From Sternotherus odoratus (lineage: Eukaryota > Chordata > Testudines > Kinosternidae): a stretch of 64,000 nt of DNA. Positions 55,901 to 64,000 of this stretch are shown here, piece by piece (the first letter of the stretch is position 1; each line of letters begins with the position of its first letter). The DNA lies in NCBI GenBank assembly GCA_032164245.1, contig JAVMKO010000001.1, positions 247,203,644 through 247,267,643 of the forward strand, given 5' to 3'. The position numbers were made by a program, and so were the translations under genes. The notes below the pieces were generated by a model, which worked only from the letters and a program-made list of their open reading frames with translations, made no database searches and was not told the origin of the DNA.

Positions 55901-58755
55901 AGTTCCAACGGGATGGTTTTCACTTATGGAGGTTGGGAAGAAGGAGCCCCTGGTATTCTCTGAGAACCACAGGCAGTGTAATGACAGACGGCCTTTGTTG
56001 TGATCTGCTAGATAATGGCAATTGTCCAAAACCACAAAAATTTTGAATCTACTGAATGAATAGACTCAAAGCGGCATTCACATATTTTACATGTGATCCT
56101 TTAAAGGGTGATAATTTGGATACAAAGATAATATGGAGCTGACTGAGAATAGTTTGAGATACTTGAAGATCAGATCCTGTGAGCAAGATCCATTGTTCTT
56201 CATACTCAAAGCCTCAAATCCAATGGAAATGCCTCATTTCCACTGCACTGGGAGGTCACAGAGGATGATCACAAAGGAGCCATTAAAAAAAAAACAACAA
56301 CAACCTACATACAGAGGAACTCAGGGATCCTCTGTAGACCACATAACAGGCCACACTAAGGAGCATTATGGAATTGATAGAGTAGTTGTAGACCTGGCCA
56401 GACTAGAAATCCACATGTCCCAAACTCTGTGCATTGCTCATTAGACTATAGTAGAGCACATGGTCTGGCTCTGTGCACTCCTTGTTCCCCAACTGTAGGT
56501 TGTGAAAAAGAATTCCAATGTTCAGTCCTCCCTGTAAAGTATTTTTACTTGGGCTATGCATACAGGGATCTAAGAACCCACCTTCAATAAATCTAACCAA
56601 TAAATTTGCTATTTTAGATCTTTAGTTACCCACGATATACTTGGCTCGTTGGGTCCTTTCCAAAAAGTCAAGTGGTGGATGGATTTTCAGTAACAAAACT
56701 TTACTGATTTAAGGAGGGAAACAATATGTTTCTTGCATGTTTTTTAAACGTTGAAAGGTTTGTTGGAGGCTTATCTCTTAGCCATCATTTAGATGTGAGA
56801 ATGTGATGCTTTTAAATATCTGCCTTTGTTAAAATAATTTCCTGATGGTGAAGAAATTAAATGAAGCTATTAGGTCAACTGCCTAATAAATGTGTGCATA
56901 ACTTCCAGCAAATGGGCAACTTTTATGCATATTTTAAGGTTGAATTTGGCCATTAATGAATATAATTACCTTAAGAGTTAAATGTAGTTTTCATTGGACA
57001 TGTACACCATTCACACAATTCTTCTACATAAATTATAAAACCCTTTAAAAATGATATACAGTATATATTGATCCCAAATTACCTGCCCATGCCTGCAGAC
57101 AAAGAAGGGTTGTTTCCAGTGGCTACATCTCTGAAAAGTGGTTTTGCAGAAAGAATGTAAAAGAACTGCAAAAATAGCTGTTGGGCTATTGCTGAATCAT
57201 TATTTCTGGTGGTGGTACACCTAGAACTGAGGGGTCATTGCAACTGGGAACGAAGTGAGTCAAACAGCCCCTCTCAAAACAGAATGTGTTTCTATATGTG
57301 GAGGAACTGGAGTGGTTGAGATAACTCATTTAAAATGTCCCTAGTTGACAGCTTTTCTGTTTGCTGGTGTCAACTTGAGTACTTGAAATTAAATAATAAT
57401 TTGCAATCATGTGACCCAAAGGGAGACGAGGAAGCTGGGACACAAAAAATGTTATTACAAGTAAAGAACTGGGACTGTAATAACTTTTTTTTTTACTGGA
57501 TTCAATTAACATGAAAGGGAGTTATTTAGAAATGGGCACAAACCTGCAGTCTTGACACCCATAAGGTATTGCTCATGTGATATTGATGTCAATAAGGCTC
57601 CATGAATAAGGAAGGTTTCAGGAGGAAACCCATATTTTGTAGCTATATATTGCTGTCTGAAAATTCACAAATTTAACTGATAGGTGAGAGCAGAGGTTAA
57701 TTGTATATCCTCATCTATGATAGTGAGTGAGAGAGCAAGTCCTTTATTCCCCTGGAAATAATAACTTGCTGCCATGGAAACATGATGAACACCAGCTAAG
57801 ATATCTCTTGATGGGTATGAAATTAACCAGTATCACCTAAGTAAGTATAAATAGCAACAACAATAAATACTCAACAGTATCTTGAATAAAATAGAGAGCT
57901 GATTATTGAAGCATATGTGGTTAAAACAAGAATAATCAGAGAGTTGTGTGATTAGAGACGTTGAAATGCTCAGTGAAGTAGAGGTGAGGCAACATGCTTT
58001 TATTCTTCTCAGGCAAACTTCAGGAACTACTGACCCATGCAGAGCACGGATATGATTTCACCCTCGGCCGCAGGTAACTGTTTCTAAAACACAGCATTTC
58101 TTTAAGGTAAACCTGACAGAATTTGACACCTACACAATTTACACATACACTATGCATGTAGCGTGCATCATTGTGACATTCATGCGGACACTCTGGATTT
58201 GGCAACTGTTCGGTTTTGTGGGCCTCTTCTGACATTTACAAAGCAGCTGAGACTATTTCTGAAAGAATCTGGAGTTGCTTGCCAAGTAAGAATATCCATC
58301 TTCATAAAGGCCAGCCTCAGGTGAAAGTGCCTATAGAGGTTTGTGTGGAGGTGACATGTTCCAGGTGAGAGAATAAAAGGAAAATGTAGCTTGAATGTCA
58401 CCTGAGAAAAAGAATACCTTTACCTGTGAACACATGAATTGTAGGAGCCAGATCTTCAGCTAGTGTAAATCTGCACAGCTCTGTCTACCTGTATTTTTAA
58501 TTTTCATTACATTTGATTTATGATGCTCACCAACAGATTCTAGATTCCACTTTTCACGAAGGCTCTGAGGAATTTTTTATGTTTGAAGCTTAACAATTAG
58601 TGTTAAAATATATTTTCCTAAAATAAGAAAAATAGGAGATATTTCTGGTATATTCTCTCAGGGATTTGGATCTTTATGATCACTTGGCTTTCTCCTCATT
58701 TTAAGGGAGACATGTATGTTTTGTTTCCTCTTTGTCACTCTGCTGACAGTTAATA
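55901..58755. other. no gene seen
   Basis: AT-rich unique DNA with a poly(A)/caa run at 56285-56305. The 103-codon frame 56133-56444 shows no domain or repeat similarity I recognise. Confidence 0.4.
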
Positions 58756-58759
58756 ACGT

Positions 58760-59389
58760 CTCACTTGCCTGTCAGTATTGTGACAAAATGGCTGGATTTG
58801 GTTTGGTGGGTCCTGTGATTTTCTTGGTTCAGTGAGGGATGGGAGGCTAGGATGCCACCCCCTTCTCCTGATTCTGGGGGGCCGAGGACCACACTAGTGG
58901 CCCGGGAAGGTGGTAGATGAGGGAATAGGGAAGGCATCTGGGTTTGTTCCTCTCTCTGAGCCTCAGCCCTCTCAATCCCTGTGAGTTTCTTAACCTCTTC
59001 CTCCTTGGGCAGGGTTACCCTCATTTTTAATGCTGTGGGAATAGTCTCCCTGCCCTGCTGGAGCAGGGTCTCCCTTCCTCCGGTTCTCCAGTCTTTCAAT
59101 TGTCAGCAACACACCTCCAAATTCCATTCCTCTCTGTCCTTCCTCGCATACCCTGTCTGCCTGAAGTGTGTGTGTGTTGGGGGGGGGGGGTGTTATTAGG
59201 TTCCTAGCAGGTGATTACAAGTGTTACAATTCACCTATAGAAACCCTCCCTAGTCTACAGGGAACCATGCCTTAATTATCTTAGGGCTTATATATTTCCC
59301 CTCTACCACTTTACCACTTCTCCCTGACTCTGCTGTAGCACATACCCCCTACCTCTACTCAATACCATGGGGTTGGGCTACTTGGGGCA
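58760..59389 (-). mobile_element. probable 3' non-coding/LTR part of the Gypsy remnant
   Basis: This GC-richer block directly follows the pol remnant on the minus strand. It ends (in minus sense) at a cattttgtcacaata word near 58775-58790. The 112-codon minus-strand frame 58761-59099 is Glu/Arg/Pro-rich and without a known domain. A (TG)n-G-run at 59167-59191 interrupts it. Assignment is by position only. Confidence 0.35.
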
Positions 59390-60080
59390 AGAGACAGTAT
59401 TGTTGTGTCAGACCGTCTGTGTTGCTGTGTTGGCCTCCAGCTCTATGCTATATCCAGAAGTGGAAAGTTTGTAGAGATGGGAATCACCTAGTCACTTGTG
59501 CATTCCTCTCCTTGTTTGTGTGCATCCATTGGAGTGAGGTATGATCCATCACAAGGGTGAACAGCCGCCCAAATAGGTAGTATCCTAGAATCTCCATGGC
59601 CCATTTATCTGCTAGGCATTCCTTTTCTGGTACGGCATACCATTGCTCCCTGGGCAGGAGCTTCTGGCAGAAGTAAAGGATCCAGTGCTCCTCATCACTC
59701 ACCATCTGTGAAAGGATGGCCCCAAATCCTACCTCCGAGATATCTGTTTGTAGTATGAATTCTTTCTTGAAATCTGGGGCTATGAGCACTGGATGACTGC
59801 ATAGGACCATCCTTTGGTCTGTGAAAGTTTCTTCCACAACCTCGGTCCACTTAACTATCTCCAGGCCCCGAGTTCTTATTGGGTCCACCCAAGGTGCTGC
59901 CCTTGTGGCTAAGTGAGGGATGAATTGGTGATAGTTCCCCACTATCCCTAAGAACGCTCTGACTTTCCTCTTGTGGATCGGGTGGGGCTACTAATGTATT
60001 GACTTCACTTTGTTCCACTGGGGTTGCACCAGGCCCTTTCTGACTACATACCTGAGGTATCTGTCCTTGGCTAGCCATAT
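59390..60080 (-). pseudogene. Ty3/Gypsy pol remnant: end of reverse transcriptase and RNase H
   Basis: On the minus strand the frame open from 59942 to 59484 has FLGIVGNYHQFIP just upstream and in frame (the connection that follows the reverse transcriptase palm), then TDISEVGFGAILSQ, LLPREQWYAVPEKECL and LVMDHTSLQWM, the RNase H core with its catalytic Asp, Glu and Asp positions. The same frame continues beyond both ends: upstream it is cut by two adjacent TAG stops at 59988-59993, and downstream by the TGA at 59484-59486 and another TAG about 30 bases further. Protease, the rest of the reverse transcriptase and integrase are absent. It is a dead retrotransposon fragment. Confidence 0.85.
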
Positions 60081-60084
60081 TGCA

Positions 60085-60485
60085 CAAGGAACCACAACTT
60101 AATTAGCCTAGATAATGTTATAAGTAGATGAGTGGACTGCTAGGTAAATGAATTAATGTACACACTCTATAGATATAGATATATTACATTTTTTTAATTG
60201 TAGGTTCAGCTATTTACCTGATAGGTGTGCATGAGCGAGCACACACACACACACATAAAATGTAATTCCAACTAATTTTTCAATTTGCTCCAAAGAATTC
60301 CAAAGTTATTTGACATTTTTATACTTTGGTGAGTATATGCAGATTTGTTTCCACTTTTTATTTGTTTCACAATTTTAAACATTTGACATGGCTTTAGATT
60401 ATAGAACAAATAGGCATTTCTGTGCTAAATTATTTCATTCATCCTTCTTCTCTCTCTGCCCGTCACCCCCCAGCCAGGGTATGGG
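60085..60485. other. no gene; (CA)n at 60239-60256
   Basis: AT-rich sequence with a short (CA)n microsatellite. Nothing else was seen. Confidence 0.45.
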
Positions 60486-60490
60486 CCCCC

Positions 60491-60616
60491 GCTTGCATCC
60501 GACGAAGTGGGTATTAGCCCACGAAAGCTTCAAAACTTTATAGTTAGTCTTTAAGGTGCCACAGGACTTTGTTACCTCTGCTATTCCAGACTAACACGGC
60601 TACCTCTCTGATTCTC
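60491..60616 (+). mobile_element. Penelope-like terminal fragment
   Basis: Runs gcttgcatccgacgaagtgg ... agcccacgaaagcttcaaaac ... taaggtgccacaggactttg ... cacggctacctctctgattc. It lacks the inverted 5' piece and seven bases (atgctta-like) present in other copies. No target duplication is obvious. The hammerhead-like core is present. Confidence 0.75.
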
Positions 60617-60686
60617 AACTGGTGTTGGTGTTTCAGTAGCAATTGGTTCCCTTATGGGGTGGAGGTGCTAGGCCCACACCCATGTT

Positions 60687-60807
60687 AAGCCTACAGCACC
60701 TGGTATTCCCAGGAGGTCTCCCATCCAAGTATTAGCCAGGCTCAACCCTGCTTAGCTTCTAAGATCAGACAGCATCGGGCATGTTCAGGGTGGTTTAGCC
60801 ATATAGT
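60687..60807 (-). pseudogene. 5S rRNA retrocopy (minus strand)
   Basis: The complement reads atatggctaaaccaccctga ... agctaagcagggttgagcct ... tacttggatgggagacctcc ... accaggtgctgtaggctt, a full-length 5S rRNA-like sequence with scattered changes. What follows (aacatgggtgtgggcctagc) is not the tail of the 38353 element, so this is either a separate 5S pseudogene or a different 5S SINE. No T-run terminator follows it directly. Confidence 0.8.
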
Positions 60808-60904
60808 CAGCCTTCTTAAGGTATAGGAAATAATGGTGAAAACCTACTGTGATCATATATTTGTTTATTTGAGATAAAGTGATGTTTAATGAGTGTGGTT
60901 GTGA

Positions 60905-61058
60905 TTACCTAGGAAGGTTGTGGAAGCTCCTTCAATGGAGGTTTTCAAAAGGGGGCTGGATAGACATCTGTCTTGGTTGATTTAGCCACAACAAATCCTG
61001 ATCTTGGCAGACTAGATGACTCTTGCAATCCCTTCTAACCCTACAATTCTATGATTAC
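60905..61058 (+). mobile_element. CR1 LINE 3' end, bird-type subfamily
   Basis: The text ggaagctccttcaatggaggttttc, aagggggctggatagacatctg and aatcccttctaaccctacaattctatgatt is the CR1 3' end with the ttctatgatt terminus, distinct from the ttcttatgttcttatg type of the other copies. Subfamilies of both kinds are known in sauropsids. Confidence 0.85.
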
Positions 61059-61059
61059 A

Positions 61060-64000
61060 TATTAAATTTTACTGTCTCAAGTATTTTCAGTTTTGTAGAA
61101 ATGATAACAAAGGTTTTACCAAAAAGTTCAAACTTTTAGTTCCAGAGAATTGAAATACACTGGCATGTCGTTTTTTTAAAAAAAATTAAAGTGTTTGGGT
61201 CATATTCTATTATGAGATGCACCATGAAAATCCAGAGTAATTCAAGTGAAGTAATTCAGAATGTAAATTGAGTCATTACATATTTTCACTGATATAGCTC
61301 AGATCATAATATGGACCTTTTCCTTCGATAATGCAAAATCAGGTGTTTGTTTTACTTTATTTTCAGTAGGAGTCATATATTTGTGTATATTTTGTCACAT
61401 TAACGTACTAGTATAGAGCTTTAAGTGAAAAGATTAGGCAGAAACATATATATGTTGACCTAGTGCCCCCACCAGGCTTGCATGTGGAAACAAAATGATA
61501 CATTTCCAGTGAGACTATTGCTGATGAGAGAAATTTCATCAGATACTGTTGTAAATTAAATGTTTTTTTACAGCTGCTTTTTCAAAACGAATAATAATGC
61601 TGCAATGAGATCCTTCCTTCTCCCTAAACTGGCATTCACATCACTGTAGTGGTTTTGTAATAGAAATCTTTGCATTGTCAGGCAGTCAGAGACGTCATTT
61701 CACAATCAATTCTTCTGTGTGATTACTAGCTCTTAGTTTGGTTTATTTTCCCACCCAGTTAAATATAGAAATATCCATTTTCAAGACTATTCCAGTCAAA
61801 TATACTAACCCTTTCTCTTGACTGTTTTTGTTCTCTGCCTTTCAGATAGGCAATTGGAAGGACTAATTGTTAGAGAAGCAGAAATTTCACATTCTCACAT
61901 GGTTCATTAAATAGCTAACACTCTATTTTATGTATGAAATACAATGTTTTTAAAATAAGTTAATTGTCTGGGCTAGATAAAATGTATAAACTATAATACC
62001 CATAAAGTACAATTTTATAGACACACTTCAAGAAAAGATTTTTTAATATAAACATAGCCCTGTGCTCTATAGATATTTAATATTCTTTCAAAGGAAAATA
62101 AGATTTCGGGAATCTCCATTAATTCTGCTTAACTTTGAATGCAGGTTCACAACAGAGGGACTAAGACACAGATAGGTGGGCTTGCCACTATTTCATCGTC
62201 ATTCCATTCACAGGACATTCCCACATATTGTCTGACCTTTCGTATCCCCCATTAGATGCACAATTAATGTGGTTCAGTGCCCCTCTTGTCAGGAGCTGCT
62301 AATGAGATTTAGAGCCAGCATTAAAACCAGCTTTAAAAGAATTGAGTGCTATTTGGTGGTATTTTCAGATCTGTAGTAAGTTTATGCCTACAGTACACGG
62401 CACAAAATGAAAGCAAGAGTGGCTGCCAATGTGTTATGTATTTGACAGTGTCTTTTTTAATTTTAATATATTCTTCTTGTGCCTGGAGATCCCATGGGTG
62501 AAGGTATGGTCTCTCTTTGCCTTGCCTACCCCAGAATTCAGGAGCACTCACCTCTCATTGGTAGTGACAAAAGTTACTGAGTGAATATTCATGGTGTTCT
62601 TTCTTTATTTTTTTACCCTCTCTCTCATTCTTGTCACCCTGATCTCTCTTTTCTTTCAATGTATTTTTGCAGTGCAGAGTCCCTAGATGCGCATGTTCAC
62701 CCTCCCTGATTCTCAAATATATGCTGGGAAACTTTGTTAAAAGCTGCTAAAAGAAAAACTTACAAAGCAACGCCTCATCCTTTCCTGTACCAGTGACAGC
62801 TTGCAGATTTTCTATGAATAAAATATTACATTTAAATATGGAAACAACCACAATATTGAATATCCATGTTCCTTACATATAGCAAGTATGCAGACCACTC
62901 CTTCAAAACTACTTTAAGATTGGCACCAAAGATTATCATATTTTAACTGCTGCTTGTCTGATGTTATCCAGTTGGTATTCAAATACAGCTGAAACCAAGG
63001 ACACTTTGTAGTTCACTTGCATTTAATGGATACCATACAAGGATACCACACATACATATAATTGTATACAAGTACATTCAGCACAGAAGTTGCCAGTCCT
63101 TTTAAGGAACTTGGACTCAGCCACACCAGTGCCTAAGTGCCTAATTATCCACCTTTCAGGTGATAGTTTGAGTTTGGGCTAGTGTTTGAGTCAGGTGACC
63201 AAGCATCACATGACAGTAAACCAGAGGAAGTGCTTTCTTAAGTAGAAAATCTGTTCAATCACTCAGAAGGAAGAGAGATCTATAGTGAGTGGAAACACAT
63301 TCACAGCAGAGTCAGATGAATGGCAGGAAGTGCTGGAAGGCTGCCTGCAGTAGGCCAGGAAGAAGGCTAAGGAAACAGATCGAACAATTTGAGGAGATTC
63401 TTGATGATGCCCAGGGTTAGGAGGGGGACTGGCAGGGTTTCTCTGCTTGGAGAAACTGTGAAATTAAGAGTAAGCTGAGACCTTACGCCACAAAAGAGGA
63501 TCGGAAGTATAGGAAAGCTTGTGCTGAGGGTGACGAGTTCAAAAGATTATGTTTGTTGTTTCTGCACTTTTTTATTTGCCCCAGAAGGTGATAGGGAAGG
63601 AGTTTTATGATTAGGCTACAGGGCTAAGTCATTTTGAAGCACTAGACTCTGCCCATCCAAGAATGGGAGACTGAAGTGATGGAGCTGGAAGAGAGGAAAT
63701 TGAACCACTGACTTCTACCAAAGTTCCCTTGTCAAAATGAGCCTTTGAAAACAAGGGGCCAAACCCTACTCACATTGTAGCCAAGGGCAAAACTTCCATT
63801 GATTTCTGTGGATGATATTTAACCCTAGGGTTACCCATCTTTTCCCACACTCCTCTCTATTACTGATTCAGAGGATGGAATGTACCAACGGTTTCCTAAT
63901 ATCCTTAGCTTCCGCTTAGCCACATGTCCATGCTTTTCCCGAGAATGAGCACTTTCCTGATGTGCATATGTTCTCCTCAAAGGAGGGGATTGTGTGTGGC
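61060..64000. other. no gene seen
   Basis: The last 3 kb is AT-rich and unique by eye. Short frames (for example 62333-62551 minus) have no domains. From about 63060 the composition is somewhat more balanced, but no repeat or exon was recognised. Confidence 0.4.

Noticed and set aside
58761..59099. 112-codon minus-strand frame as a gene
   Set aside because: Charged, low-complexity sequence directly downstream of a dead Gypsy pol fragment, with no domain. More likely 3' non-coding or LTR sequence.

Overview
The window reads as nuclear DNA of a sauropsid, most likely a turtle. It is mostly AT-rich, non-coding and full of transposable-element copies, like a gene desert or the inside of a very long intron. 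The turtle call rests on the mixture of repeats: CR1 LINE 3' ends, MIR/CORE SINEs, Penelope-like (PLE) fragments of the ...GGCACCTTAAAGACTAAC... type, a DIRS-type retroelement, hAT families, a Ty3/Gypsy pol remnant, Helitrons and 5S rRNA-derived retrocopies. A crocodilian or tuatara cannot be excluded without a search. No bacterial, viral or organellar features and no complete host gene were found. The long open frames are either inside GC-rich transposons or are chance frames.

Layout. 1-4.4 kb: AT-rich start, a possible small DNA transposon near 1.3 kb, then a GC-richer block (2.0-3.4 kb) with two tandem repeats. 4.45-6.94 kb: a DIRS-like element with inverted terminal repeats, an internal complementary region, a decayed gag-like frame and the last part of a tyrosine recombinase. 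The reverse transcriptase has been deleted. 8.96-9.2 kb: a palindromic PLE copy with 93-bp perfect arms. 9.3-10.4 kb: an 818-bp hAT element inserted into an older tRNA-like repeat. 10.4-24 kb: mostly unique sequence with MIRs, a second PLE copy, a possible host exon at 13.56 kb, a possible solo LTR, two CR1 copies and half of a foldback hAT. 24.9-25.6 kb and 51.5-52.2 kb: two Helitrons of one family in the same orientation. 27.0-27.5 kb: a GC-rich hAT carrying a minisatellite. 35.4-36.7 kb: two PLE copies and a 304-bp foldback hAT. 38.35-38.64 kb: a 5S-headed SINE with a 19-bp target duplication. 42.8-43.1 kb: a second foldback hAT. 47.7-48.4 kb: a Tigger-like element. 53.16-53.67 kb: a longer PLE copy that keeps part of the GIY-YIG endonuclease frame. 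58.8-61.1 kb: Gypsy remnant, PLE fragment, 5S retrocopy and CR1 tail. The last 3 kb hold nothing recognisable.

Nothing here works as an operon or pathway. The content is a record of insertions, many datable by their intact target-site duplications (8 bp for hAT, 10-14 bp for PLE, 19 bp for the 5S SINE, A/T for Helitron). The most useful observations are the full DIRS architecture including its internal complementary region, the hammerhead-like motif in the PLE repeats, the 5S SINE with an unrecognised tail, the Helitron pair and the foldback hAT family.
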